Below are positions 49,501 to 61,390 of a stretch of 64,000 nt of DNA, piece after piece. The first letter of the stretch is position 1; the number at the start of each line of letters is the position of its first letter. Made by a program: the position numbers and the translations under genes. The notes under the pieces are model-generated. The model saw nothing but the letters and a program-made list of their open reading frames with translations, was not told where the DNA came from and did no database searches. Source of the stretch: Triops longicaudatus (Eukaryota > Arthropoda > Branchiopoda > Notostraca > Triopsidae); assembly GCA_022885665.1 (NCBI GenBank), contig JAGQDJ010000002.1, positions 1 to 64,000 on the forward strand, read 5' to 3'.

Positions 49501-52500
49501 CCAGAGTTTCTCTATGGCACGTAACAGTGCGTCCCACTGGACAAGTGCATTTGTCAAGTGAGGCTCACCAAAATGGGTTAAGCGAGACTGACTGACAATG
49601 GACAATTCAAGTACCAGTCGTGTTATGACTGACATCGATCGCATGTCTTCACAAGCTCAGAAAACTTGCAGGTTCGAATCACAATTTGATAAGACGTTCT
49701 TGATCTGAATCTGTTAACACCGCTCCGTAGAGGAACGTGGGTTGTGGTCAAAAGAGGGGTATTTCAGCACACTGCTTACTGACCAAAGTTTCAGAAAACT
49801 TGCAAAAATTTGAATTTTTGACTAGATGACTAACACGGAATCAAATCACTGAAAACGTTTGCATACAAATGACAAGCTGAGTTTTAACTTTATACCAGAA
49901 AACTCGTTTTTTGCGATGAGCTAGATCAGCTTGCATGTGGCCATGTACTTTTTCAAGCCAATTGATGGTATGCTACATAATTCGAAAAGCGGGAACGAAT
50001 AAAATGGTAAGCTCGCTGTGGAAACCCTGCGAAATTTCTGCTTGGTTAGCTACTCTGGTTTCAAAACGATCCACAACACTGGATGGGATAAGTTAACCTG
50101 AATCGTTCTGCTTAATATGTGTCATGTAATCCTTAAACTCTACGGGCGGACTCACGGTGTACCAGTGTAAACGTGGGTTAAATATCAAATTTTATTGTTT
50201 CAAGAAACACGAAAAGGTAAGGCAATCAAACACATGAAAAACTATGCGTTTCTGTGTACCAGATCGAGAGGAAGGATCCAAAGTCTTTAGTGATCCAAGG
50301 ATGAAGGAAAGGGAGACAAAAGAATGTATGCAAAGAGGTAAAGGAAAAAACTATTTACTTGCAAACTTGGGAGCATTTGGGCGGCTTAGTATACTTCTCG
50401 CTTCCGCACGGAACGGTGATCCGGGTCGTTCCACAAGCGCAAAGAACGTCAACTGTCAAAGGGCAAGGGTAACAAGGACCTTGATGACATCGTGAGACGC
50501 ATTTATGGTTCCTACAGCTTAGAGGGCGGTTGCAAGTTTGTTCACAAGGCGGGCAGTTTCCTGGGCAGCACTGCGCTCATTGAAATGGAAGACATTAAAT
50601 GCAATGTAACATAAAAAAATAGACATTGACACTGATGAGTCAATTACTTTGCGGTTGCATGGATGACGACGACAGTCCTTAATTAGCTTGCATTTGGTTT
50701 CGCACGTAAACGACTTGTAACAAGGCAATTCTTTTTCTTTGGCGCCACAACGACACCGCTGAACCCGCATTTGTAAACACTAAAACCACAGAAAAACCAT
50801 TACTTAGAATAATGGTCACTTACTACTATGCTATGAACCTCTTTAACTACCCCATGTAGCTTTTATACGAGCTAACGATTACCCAAAAAGTGTCTTAATT
50901 ATACACCAAATAAAACGTGCCATCGCGCCATTGAGTCTTACGTAAACAGAAGTGTCGAACTCGTAAGGAGAACAATAATGGTCAAAAACATAAAGAAATT
51001 CACGAAAGAGTGTAAGATGGCTAAAGAATTAATCTAGAGATATCCAGCAAAATTTAAGAAGGATCATTTTCTACAAAACATGTAATGAATGAGGCATACT
51101 GATAAATACCCTCGAGAATAGCAATCGAAGTAAAATGCACCTAACAAAATTGCAAAAATCAAACAGCTTCTACTGAAAAAGATTGCGAACAGAAAAATAA
51201 AAAACATGAGAACACGAGAAGGTAACTAAAACAAGGACAAAATAAGTTAATCAGAGAAAAGGCAGAAAACAAAGTTGGCGGACGATGAAGAAATAAAAAG
51301 TTATGAATAACTTGAAAGATAAGTAAGTTAATGAAAGTCATACAGTGCCGCATTTGCCTTTATGGCACCGCTCGGCGCAGAAATGCAATCCACATTCTAA
51401 AACTTTTCCACACGTATCCCCGCAGGGCGAAATTTCCACCGTGCATGGTAACGTGACAGCTTTTTTGCCACAGGAGCAAGTGCGCTGTAATGACATGGGG
51501 CACGGGCCACATTTGCCACTATGGCACGTCACATCGCAGAAATGGTGGCCGCAATTAAATGATTTACCACATACCTAAAAAGAAAACGTATACTCTTGTA
51601 AATTTTTCTACTTACATTTTAGTAAAACGTTTCTTTTGTTTTTAGGAAATATTTTTTCTTATTTTTTCTAGCTTCTTGAAAATACGGAATGCTGTTTACT
51701 CAATTTCAGTAGAAAATATGGGCATCATCGGTTTTCCTTTAGTTCTATAAATTAAGGGTACAATCAAATGTCTTTAACTATTGAAAAAATTCTTCCTCGT
51801 TTGTGAGATACTGTTTGATGGTATTTATTGTCAGATAAAATGAGTTTCCTTACGTTATTACTCACAATAAAAAAAGAAGAAAGAACATTAAAAAAAAACA
51901 GGTAAGAGATAGTTTTGTGACTAAAGATATTGAAATGGCTGTTAAAGTATACTTTTTCACATTGAAAGTCTTTTTCAGTACACGGACGTTCTTCAGAACG
52001 CTTTCCGCAACGGCAACTCTGTTTGCTGCGTTTTGGACAGGGCGGACATTCTCCTGCATGACAAATAGCCTCGCATTGATGTTGGCCGCAAACGAGGGTA
52101 CGTTTGCATGGTTTTGCACATGTCCAAGCTTTCGAACTACATCGTCGAGGTTGATGATTACTTTGTCCACACAGGCACGAGACAGAAACAGTCTGTGGAC
52201 AAGGAGGGCAGGGCCCTGAAACATAAACCCATAAAACACGGGAACTAACAGTGTAAAGAACACCATGGATACTTACCAGGATGACACAAGAGCAAGCAAA
52301 GATGACTACATTCTGGTTTCAATGGTTTTTGGCAAGACTGGCCGCAGGAATGCGGGATGAGCCAAGGATCAAGGGGCGGATCCACAATTTTTTCGCAATA
52401 ACAAGTATAACGTGTGGGTATGGATGATTCTGGAAACTCCTTTCTACACTTTGGACTAAAAAACTGTAAGTAATCTTCGCTTGACAGAGTTTAAGCCAGT

Positions 52501-53264
52501 TTACCAGCTCCATAAGAAGGTTTTTTTGACTGCAACTTGTCCTGGGATTTGATCTTGTGCAGCTTCCGCTTGGCCAAAAATACTATCTTTGGCCCATCGC
52601 TGAACGCAATTTAAGTGCAAACTGCAATAGCAACCATTACAGCTCCAAATCTGAGAGAAAATGGCATTAAAAGCTTTAACCTATCTTTTTAATGTACAGA
52701 CAATTATTTATTTAGAAGTTCCGTGTTCAACTTACAGCATCGGTTTTCTTCACAGACCCTATGCAAATAAGACAAACGTTATTCGGTTTTAATGCCTCTG
52801 AAACTATGTCCTGTGTTTTTTTGCTGTCTTCTGTTCCCTTGGTGAGGTAGGATTTGAATAACGTGGCTAGCAGTCACGACGGAAGGGTGCAAATAATTAA
52901 AACACATGTTAGTAAAACATTACGTAAAATTAGAATAAGGCTTACAAACAAGCTGCGAGTCCACGGCGGTATCTTCATCGGAGCTTTCAGTGCTGTCATC
53001 AATTACATTAGCTTTCTCAAGGTACTTCTGAACGTTTGCCTGAATCTCAGCACATGCTTCCTCGAAATTTCGTACAGGTTTCTTTCCTGCTTGCGGTTTA
53101 TTGCCATAGTTTGTACTCGAGGCAGTATTTCTGGGATTTTGCCTTGCTAAGTCCAAAGAGCGATTTTGAGACTGCTGAGCTGCTCGTATAGGTTGGTGAG
53201 ATCCCCGACCTCTTCCTGAAGCTGCAGCTCTATTGGCCCAAACGTTTCCTCTTTGGTTGGACAT
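46576..53264 (-). CDS. NFXL1: NFX1-type zinc finger protein-like 1
   Basis: Thirteen minus-strand exons join with agreeing phases to 891 residues (human about 911): 53264-52946, 52866-52736, 52650-52505, 52455-52277, 52215-51953, 51574-51344, 50779-50648, 50570-50359, 49444-49201, 49055-48888, 48389-48153, 47201-47013, 46800-46576. A disordered Gln/Arg N-terminus precedes a PHD/RING-like domain at about 137-185 (VCLICIGSVKKTD, IWSCNGCYCSLHLNC). A long array of NFX1-type Cys/His fingers follows (for example PHSCGQSCQKPL, CGHHFCDVTCHSGKCGPC). The C-terminus is a charged coiled coil and a tail anchor at about 868-889 (AVLSSLVLASAVLFTYVYVF). Domain order and the tail membrane helix separate NFXL1 from NFX1/shuttle craft. 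Human NFXL1 is a probable nuclear or membrane-linked regulator. Larger introns (47202-48152, 48390-48887, 49445-50358, 50780-51343, 51575-51952) hold nothing recognisable. The last acceptor could be 3 nt earlier. Confidence 0.93.
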
Positions 53265-53829
53265 GGCTATCTGCACAACGAACAGGACAATTTCACTTAG
53301 TATTTATTTTTACAGTGTATTATTGGCATAATTAACGTACTTCACTTCATCGGAACACTAGACACCAGAATACGTTTGCATGTGATGTAAGTAGTAACCA
53401 ACAAACGAGCAAGCGAGTGAAAATATGACGTAAACAAAAATATTGGCGCTGATATCGCGGAACTAAGCGACACGTATGCAACGGTTTTACGATAAACGTG
53501 CGCTTTCTTAGAAGGGGCGTTGCGATCAGTAGGGGAGTTGCCACAAGGGCGTTGCGATCAGTTGCCGTAAGTACTGGCACTCCATGACTAGCACGTTGCA
53601 GACATAGTACAAAGTACCTTACAATGCTGAAGTCTAACGAAGGTACTTTCAGTAGACTAAAGGCACGGTAAAGCAGACAGAATGCTGAAGCCACGATTAT
53701 GCGGACACTGTAAGCTCTATTATTGTCCTAGTTTGTGAGGAACATACAGAAATACCCTGTTTTATAGAATTTTATCCTCTTTGGATACGTTCCAGTTATA
53801 GAATGTGCTTTCAGATCTGTGGTCTAGGG
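53265..53829. other. Upstream region of NFXL1
   Basis: About 560 bp 5' of NFXL1. It contains a direct repeat of GGGCGTTGCGATCAGT (53516-53531 and 53548-53563) with GTTGCC words around it, and is otherwise featureless. A promoter role is possible from position only. Confidence 0.4.
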
Positions 53830-54097
53830 CAGCGGTTCTCAAAATGTGGGCCACGGCCCAATGGTGGGACGCCACCTGCTAGGAATTGCGCCGCGTGATG
53901 GGCCAGCATGGCAAGGTGGTGTGTATTTGAAACACTTTCTACCAGAAGCATCACCCCCCAGCATGTCTATGATTATTCAGCATATAATGATTTATTTTTG
54001 TTTTTATCCCGTCACACCGTGTGATTCACACGGTGTGCCTCAGAAAAAAATCGTGTCTGAAAGTGATCCTTTGCTCCAAAAATTTTGGGAATCGCTG
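53830..54097. mobile_element. hAT/Charlie-like MITE (268 bp)
   Basis: The left end CAGCGGTTCTCAAA and the right end TTTGGGAATCGCTG form a 14-bp imperfect inverted repeat (reverse complement CAGCGATTCCCAAA). The sub-terminal GTGGGCCACGGCCCA and the GTGTGCCTCAGAAAAAAAT block near the right end are typical of Charlie-type non-autonomous elements. Flanks GTCTAGGG and GTCTGTGA agree at five of eight positions, a worn target duplication. No transposase. Confidence 0.75.
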
Positions 54098-54265
54098 GTC
54101 TGTGACACTTAAGCATAAACTAAAGATCTTGTTAGATCACCGGTCTTAATAAACACCAACTGTGCATATCGACGGATATGCTTTCGCTAGAGTGGGAGGC
54201 TACATATATTTAGTTGTTTTATTCAGGACCTAGCTGTTTTCTAGAGTATAGTTAATCTAGAATAT

Positions 54266-54853
54266 TGTGACGTACACTTTCGTCGGGAGGACGATTTTCG
54301 CACGTCGGGTTCTTAAGGAAACGGTCCGCTTGTGGGATATAAGTGTATTTGTTAGGGATACAGGGGTTAACTTAGCCCTGTGCCGGGCCCTTACAGATTA
54401 ACACACGTTGGTCACTAACATCGCAACACTCTACCACCGTTACCAGTACTCAATAACTAATTAACAATGCAATCACCGCAACTCACACTCAACGCAACAA
54501 CTGTTCTACTCTCTCTTCACCACGTTTGTCTCTCCTCGACTTACTCTCACTCACTCCTTCGACTCCAACTAACTCAATCCTTCCACTTTCCTCTTCTAAC
54601 GCCAACTAACCAACTCTCCAACTTTCCAGCTCTCCAACTCTCAGTTGCCTCTCACCTTAACCTTTTATTTACTTACCATAGCCTTGACCTGTCACTCTTT
54701 CGCAGTCACCTTGCATTCCACCTCGAGTCCCCAGAGACGACGCTTCGAGGAAGGCATCCAAGGAGCTTTGGGAGTGACAGTGCCCAAGACGGATACTGAA
54801 CGCCACCCTCAACACACTACCTTTAGCAACCCTGAGCACATTTTTGCGTTACA
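54266..54853. mobile_element. Probable solo LTR of a Ty3/gypsy-like retrotransposon
   Basis: A 588-bp segment starts TGTGACGTAC and ends GCGTTACA, giving 7-bp imperfect inverted termini (TGTGACG/CGTTACA) and canonical TG...CA ends. It is flanked by a 4-bp direct repeat ATAT on each side. The interior has an unusual C/T-rich, CAACTC-repeating stretch (54480-54700). No internal retroviral genes adjoin it, so it looks like a solo LTR left by recombination. Short ORFs inside (54467-54881) are incidental. Confidence 0.55.
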
Positions 54854-56382
54854 ATATTGTAACGTCGCCAACAGTCAATAGTCGATTGAATTTCACTCAT
54901 TCCACATGCAACTTGTTTAACGCTACTTAACGGTATTTGATAAGACTGGGATTTTAGGCAGCCATAAAAAAAAACTTTCTTTCAAAAGGTGTAGTTTATG
55001 GTGCTTTTGCGTAACATATCTTTTGTCCCTATCCTTCTCTAATATTCGTTTTATTTGCCCATGAAACTAACATAATTTTAGTAACCCAAGTTAACTAACT
55101 CAGTTAAGTACGAGAAGAACACAAGGTAGCTGCAACAGGCGTTGTACTGAATCAGAGATGAGCGAGTATGATCCGAAAAGTGCTTCGGATCAGGTTCGAA
55201 TATAAAACGGGTTATGATCCAAGTGTCGGATCAAGAGTCATGATGGGTTTAAAAATTCGGATCAAGTTTTTCGTGATCCATTTTTATGGTGCGTCTAGTA
55301 AACGTGGTTATGGTAAGTGGTAATGGAAAAAAGTATCCAGACTAGAGGGCTTAAATATCATTTGCCTTACCTTTCACTACTATAATGGTGTCTTGAGAAA
55401 AAAAAATAAATAAAAAATATTTACATAGCAAGCCACAGAAGTATAATTGTGCTTCTCGAGGCTGATTTACCTTCATTAGGCACAATAAAAGCTTCCAACG
55501 AATTGCTGTCGAAGTGAAAAACAAGTCTTCTACATTTCATGTGTAGGAGATATTTAAACCACAAAATTTTACCTTTTCGCAGTCCTTCACCTTGAAAGCG
55601 ACCCGTTCAAACCCATGAACACTTGATACAGGTTAATCAGCCTCAAGAGGTTCGATTAGACTTTTATGGTTTGCTATGTAAACTTTTTCTTTTTTGTTCA
55701 GTACAGTACAAACGTTCCGCTTAACCCACAGCTCCGGCTTTCGCCCTCGCTTCTAGCAGTGAACCTTGAGCACCGGGCTTCATTTCAGATATTTTGTGTG
55801 TTTATAACTGTACATCTAATAAACGTTTTGAGACTTCTTCAAGAGGGAATGTTGAACCCCTTTAAAGCGTATTTTAGACGTCTCACGTCTATTTTTAAAC
55901 ATAGAATTGATTTTTGTATGCTACTTGGCGAGTAAGTGACAACAAAATAGTGAAATTGCAAGATAATAATGCAGAAATGTAGAAAGTTTCGTGTTTTGTC
56001 AATTTTGTGTTGATAAATCGATTGCATAAACTTCAAAGTGGTGGAGACGTACTCCACTTCTCAGTCAAAGAAAAGATCTACGACTAATCATTCAGGAAGT
56101 TATATATGTTTTTTCAGACATAGGCTTATGGGCTTACGTAGAAAAATGGAGTGGGTTTTGTATTTCATGTTAGGAGATTTAATACACTTCACACAAATAT
56201 AGTGAACTGCAACCACTAGGATACCACGAGTTTAAATGACATTTTTGTTGGCTGATTCTTAAGGTTCTTAACCCAAGGCGAATGGAGACTCGGAGTTCGT
56301 GGTTAAGTAAAAGACTCCACGGGCTCTGCAAGGCAATGTTATTATTTAGACAGTTTTAAATATAATATCGTCGATTCAATTC
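54854..56382. other. Intergenic, GATC-rich repeat copy A, lipase 3' region
   Basis: 1.5 kb with no gene. It carries repeat copy A (55085-55330). A stretch near 56057-56030 on the minus strand (EYVSTTLKF) resembles the C-terminal strand of insect lipases and may be a last lipase exon, but the phase does not fit the donor that I see. The rest is AT-rich. Confidence 0.4.
55085..55330 (+). repeat. GATC-rich dispersed repeat, copy A
   Basis: It shares, in the same order and orientation as 59360-59570, the words GTTAA-rich leader, TGCAA(C/T)AGGCGTTGTA(C/T)TGA, ATGATCCGAAAAGTGCT, AAAAATTC and the tail TCTA(G/A)(T/C)AAACGTGGTTA. Six GATC words fall in about 120 bp. No coding capacity; class unknown. 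Confidence 0.65.
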
Positions 56383-58288
56383 TTACGTGCTGGGAACATG
56401 TTCGCCCATGAGTTGTTGCTCGTTTTCTGCGCATAGACCAGTTTCGTAATCTTTGAAATTGTCACAAAATGTGGCTACGAATCCCTTCTGTGTGTTGATA
56501 GACTCAATAAAATACAGTGGAGCTCTGGAATGGTTACAGCTAGCTAAAATTGAGTAGACATGCGTTAGATCTGTGACAATTGATGTGTGTTTTGGGTTTG
56601 GTGAAGAATACTCGGCACGGATCATGCAAACAAATTTGTAAAGAAATAACTTATTATTTACCAATAAAATCGTCAATAACAGCAATTCCGCTGTGAGGGC
56701 ATCCCGGTTGAAAAGACCCACCATTAGGATAGAAATCAATATGACCAATGGGACTCTTGAACGACAGACCACCTTGCAGGAGAGTACCCGAGTTGGTGTG
56801 AATAATATCGACAAACACAGCGTCAGTAGTATCGAGACGTTTGTGAGTATTTTCAAGAGAGAATTCAGGTAACGCGGGATCCAAACCTTTAACCATGCCG
56901 ATCGTTAATTTTTCTGAATTTTTTTTTTTCTAAAATTAAAGACAAAGCAGCTTTTTTAAGTGAGTTCTAAGACAATACCTTTTAATTAATTCAGAGATCT
57001 CTTAGTTACAAAAAATATTTTAAATTCTACTTCTGCATTATTACGTACGAAGGCAAAATTTTTTCGTACTCGTGGCTTATTCAAGTTTGATTGCGCTGTC
57101 GTCCCTGCAAAGACGCTAGCTGCCCTAAAGTAACTCAAAACGCAAGATGAACCGACCAAGTAAAGTCGTGAACAAAATAAAAAGAAGAAATAAAATGCGG
57201 AAACCTGTAATGCGTGGCAAAGTTGTGTTGTAAATTTCTCGCAAGTGCCTTCCAGCATTTCCCACCACGTGAGCTCCAAGGCTGAAGCCAATGAGATGAA
57301 CATTCGTGATGGGCAATCCATTGATAATTAAAAAGTTCACAAGATCTCCGACAAGTTCACCCGTAGGTATCACGTTAGCAACGGCTCTGGGGTAATCCGG
57401 AGACCAACTCAATGCAGACCAGTCAACACTGATTATATTGCAAGCCTCCCAGGACAAGTATTCTGGAAAATAGAAAAGAAATGTCCTTTCTAAGATTCTT
57501 TCTAAATTAACAACACTAGAACGACTATAGAAACAAACTTTTCGTTTAGCATTTACTAAAAAATTAGCCGAATAATACAAGAAAAAAAGGCCAGCTTTCG
57601 TTCAGAATTAACCCACACGTCGGTATCCAATTACGCCCTATTTTAACTTAAATAATTAAGCTGTGGTCTGACGATTAATTAATGCGTTTGTTATGAAAAA
57701 AAAGAACTATAAGTAATAGACGTTTGTGCCTTGAATATTGCTGTCGAAAAGCCTTTTGCATTTGTGGGTTATTTTTACGCAAACATCTAAAACAGCTTCC
57801 CATTTCAGACGTTGAGGATGTGTTTTAAGGGAATAAGCGTAGGACATCTCCATCACGCCTTGTTCGGTAGCGTGGTCAGTCACGCTGTGCTTGCTTCGGT
57901 AATGAAGGCCAGTTCAAGATTTTTGTATACATTCGAATACTGGACGAGTTGCATTTATTTACGTACCATCTCGAGCACCGATGTTGAAATAGTCTTGTGC
58001 ATCGCCAGCGAAACCGTGGATAGTAATTCTAGTAGGCAATGATGCATCAAAGCTCGAGTTTTTCAAAGTTTCTACATCGCTGACAAAAATTTCTTGATAT
58101 TCAGTTGGATTCTGACGTGTCCATAGCCAGAAATGGACTTTCTCGGGACTAAATTGAAGATTCGCCTCTTTGGGAATCTCACGTCCTAAACGAGCTTTTC
58201 TTTTAGAAATAAGATTATACAATTGTACGTAATGCTTACCTTTGCAAATTAAGAGTACAGAGCAAATACAAACAAGCTTTTTGAACAT
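56383..58288 (-). CDS. Secreted lipase of the pancreatic lipase / phospholipase A1 family
   Basis: Five minus-strand exons (58288-58240, 58194-57967, 57462-57205, 56886-56662, 56543-56383) join in frame to 306 residues. A signal peptide (MFKKLVCICSVLLICK) precedes the alpha/beta-hydrolase fold: VHFWLWTRQNP, TRITIHGFAGD (oxyanion region), INVDW-like IISVDWSALS, nucleophile Ser153 in HLIGFSLGAHVVG, Asp181 in GLDPALPEFS, and His258 in SCNHSRAPLYF. The lid loop between the two Cys after FQPGC is about 14 residues, shorter than in pancreatic lipase, which favours phospholipase A1 or insect-type lipase activity. The frame stops at TAA just after an in-frame AC|GTAAG donor-like site, so a short final exon may be missing; family members usually extend about 20 residues further. 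Secreted; substrate unproven. Confidence 0.88.
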
Positions 58289-58373
58289 TTTGGGTGAAGA
58301 GAGGATAGACTCCCACAATTCACAGTAACAGAAAGTTGGTGTTTAATTTAAGAAAAAAAATCTGGAGGCTCGG

Positions 58374-58382
58374 CCTTTTATA
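58374..58382 (-). promoter_or_regulatory. TATA box of the lipase gene
   Basis: On the minus strand ACTATAAAAGGC is a consensus TATA box. It lies about 86 nt upstream of the lipase ATG, so a start site about 30 nt downstream would leave a 5' UTR of some 55 nt. This is typical for a strongly expressed, tissue-specific secreted enzyme. Confidence 0.7.
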
Positions 58383-59089
58383 GTCGTGAAATTCATATCT
58401 TTGGGTTTTTTCACGGGAGAATTTTTGTCGCGCCATGTCCTTGAAAATTACGCTTTACATCAATCTGGAGGCCTGATAAGATATTCAGTATTGAACTTTT
58501 CGGCGGAATAGGAATATCATTGACTGATATGGAATTTTTATAAGGAGACATTCGTAAAGCGACACCGTTACCAAGCCTAGGTTAAGCGTGATAATGTGAC
58601 ATAAATTGTACAATCAGAAGATTGTAGGGAATTTCTTAAATAGTGTTCCTATGAGAAAATTGAAAGGCGAATGTTAGACCTTGTTTTTGGGAACAGATTA
58701 AGATAATGCATTATTTTTAGTACGGGAAGTGAGCACAGATTTGCATGTTTATAACAAAAGGAAGAGCACTTTAAGGATCAATAATATAAAAGTTTGTTAC
58801 GAACTACCTAGACGAACGCGTACCACTGTGATGTACCAGCCTATTACATGTGTATCTTATGTTCAAGTTAACACAAGCAAATCTTGGCCCCAAATATTTT
58901 TCTCCGCCGAGTTATGTAACGACTTGAACGCATGTCAGAATGGACTAAAATTGTAACTAATAGTTTACGGGTATAACTTAGAGCTGTATAAAAGGCAGAG
59001 TATACGATTGGCCATCAAATATGTCTTCAAGTAGCATCTTATAGACGTTTATGTTTCATGTGAAACCCTTCAAATGACGTCGACTGAAC

Positions 59090-59280
59090 CAGCGATGGTC
59101 AAAATTTGATCTGGATTACGGGGCATGATCCGAGCTGGTGAATTTCGGGTCTCGGATCATAATCCGTGATCCAAATATTATAACTTGATTTGAGCCCTAC
59201 AAGCTTGGATCATAAGTACTGGACCGTCGCCCTCAGTTCGTGATCCGAACTTTCAGATCATGACAGCCTATTTAACATCA
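59090..59280. repeat. GATC-rich cluster
   Basis: About seven GATC words in 175 bp (TTGATCTGG, ATGATCCGAG, GGATCATAATCCGTGATCC and others), far above chance. It lies just upstream of repeat copy B and may be a diverged unit of the same family. Confidence 0.45.
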
Positions 59281-59359
59281 CGATTGATGCTGTAAAACTA
59301 GCTCAAGTTCAATAACTAAATTTTTACTAAATGAAGTTAACAAACTCAAGCTGACTAAC

Positions 59360-59570
59360 GCAAGTTAAGTAACTCACGTTAACTATCAGATTAACACAAT
59401 TTAACTGCAATAGGCGTTGTATTGATCAATAATTGGTAACAATGATCCGAAAAGTGCTGGAGATCAAGCTTATTTCAAACAACGGATCACGGATCTTGAC
59501 CCTTGATTAAAAATTCATATCACGGATCCGTGGTTACGGTATGTCTAACAAACGTGGTTACGATACGTCT
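59360..59570 (+). repeat. GATC-rich dispersed repeat, copy B
   Basis: This is the counterpart of copy A at 55085-55330. It shares TGCAATAGGCGTTGTATTGA, ATGATCCGAAAAGTGCT and TAACAAACGTGGTTA in the same order. Downstream, both loci also share TGTATGCTACTTGG (55915 and 59697), so the repeated unit may be longer, with deletions. Confidence 0.65.
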
Positions 59571-60139
59571 ATTATTCGCCTAATAAGCGTATAAACAAAC
59601 ACATCTGCACGAGGGAAATTTGAATACCAAAAAAGCGCATTTTCGACGCCTCGTGTCTTATTTTTCTAGACATATTTCAAACGTACAACACATGTCTGTA
59701 TGCTACTTGGGTTGCGCGCGCGAAAGAAAAAAATAAAAGAAACAAAACGCTCATTGTTTCGCTTGTGATATCACAAACGCGCTCGCAGCAGCTCTGATTA
59801 CTCTAGAAGGTAACTGGAAGAATATAATCAGGAAAACTCTTGTATCACTAAAAGCGCAATTCTATCATTTAAGTAGGGACTAGCTGCACTTAGTTGGCAG
59901 GAAATCTGAACACAGGGGAGATCTGGCCTAATGCACTCCTTTTCTCCGGTAACCCTGACACATGACCTACGTCACTTTAAGCTCAATACCATTCTATAGA
60001 GTATGGCAGTATTCCCATATAATGCGTTCAACAGGAAATTTTAGCCACCAAGTCTGCATCGTAATTGGTTGCTTTTTATGAATGTGTTGCGGAATGTATG
60101 TTTACACTTAGAGACACTCATTGTGCAGTACAGCAATCA

Positions 60140-60300
60140 AGGCCGTATTTAGGGGGTAAGTCCACCCACTCTCTCCAGAAATGTTGATTTTCTAATGGGG
60201 AAGATAGAGAAACACCAAATGTGAAAAAAAATCTATGTATGGCACAACCCTTCCCGAACTCCCCACCACCGAACCAAAATCCTGGTTATGACCCTGACAG
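60140..60300. repeat. Decayed CAGGGG-ended MITE, copy 2
   Basis: The ends GGCCGTATTTAGGGGG and AAAATCCTGGTTATGACCCTGA are imperfect inverted repeats. CCAGAAATGTTGATTTTCTAATGG and CACCAAATGT in the interior match copy 1 at 15615-15775 in order and orientation. Confidence 0.6.
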
Positions 60301-61390
60301 AAATACAGTCTCGATTCTTTTTTTGTGACGTATCGATCTATTAATCTTTTTCGAAACTTTTCACCAGTTATTCGAAGTTTGGGTGCGGTTTTCGCAAATG
60401 CGAACGAACCTCCAACGATGCTGCTTCTAGTGCGCCACTTGGCGTGATTGCGTGTCACTGCACAACAGCATGTATGCGACACTTAGTCCGGAAAAAACTT
60501 TCCTTTTTTTACTATAACAGTAGTAGACTTTCTCATCTAATGGTTGAGGTAAACATGCGCATTGAAAAGCTTGTTTGTGGACTTTTCTGAAATGACGGCT
60601 GTATTGAATATTATGTAAATCAGTTATTTAACAGAAAGGCAAGAACATCAACACGTTTTCTACAGCACTAGCACCAATGTTTGTTTCTAGCTAGAATACC
60701 GTCAACTGGGGTAATTTCTCAACACGTAAGATGATATTGCAATTTTTATACGAAAGTGTAGGCCACCTACTGCTCCTTAATTACGAAAGCAAGACAAACT
60801 GCTGTCTGATTTAATGACGAATACGCTTTCTTATCGTACCCAATACAAGTGTGTTTTGACTAAGGTTGTACGTAAGTGCGAAAAAAAAGGATTTCAGCGA
60901 AGTCCAACTCCCTTCGCTCCGTTACAAGCGATTGCGACTCCAAGTCCTATTCTTTCTTTTGACCCAGAAGCAATTCCAGTTCCGAATCCAAATCTTTGCA
61001 CTAACTATGTATACAAGTTTAAATCAAAGTCCAATTCCTAGAAAAAGTCAGTTGAATACATTTCTATAAAAATTGGCAACTATTTACAGTATTTTTTTTA
61101 AGAACTCCGAATTTACGCCCACGGTCATTACTGAGTAAATTTCTCTTCGTATCCCAAAAACAAGAGATTCTCAAGGCATCCACAGTGATTTTTTTTAATT
61201 CCCCAGCGTAGGCAGGAGCTTATTGCTGGGCCTTTGTATGTATAAACATATTTAAAATGTCACTGTTTGCTATACAAGTACATTGGACAACGTTTGCGTG
61301 TTATCCAGACGGTGGGGAAAATTTACAGTCCGGGATTTTTCAATACATTGAATCACTGGAAACGTAGTTGATCGTTGCGCCGTTACTTAC

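Larger units (their letters stand above)
58289..61390. other. Lipase upstream region and non-coding stretch
   Basis: 3.1 kb with no supportable gene. It holds the lipase promoter (58374-58382), the GATC-rich cluster (59090-59280), repeat copy B (59360-59570) and MITE copy 2 (60140-60300). ORFs at 58729 and 60814 have no domain. Confidence 0.45.

Noticed and set aside
49640..49690. GGTTCGAATC, a tRNA T-loop-like word in an NFXL1 intron
   Set aside because: No matching acceptor stem, D-arm or anticodon arm around it.
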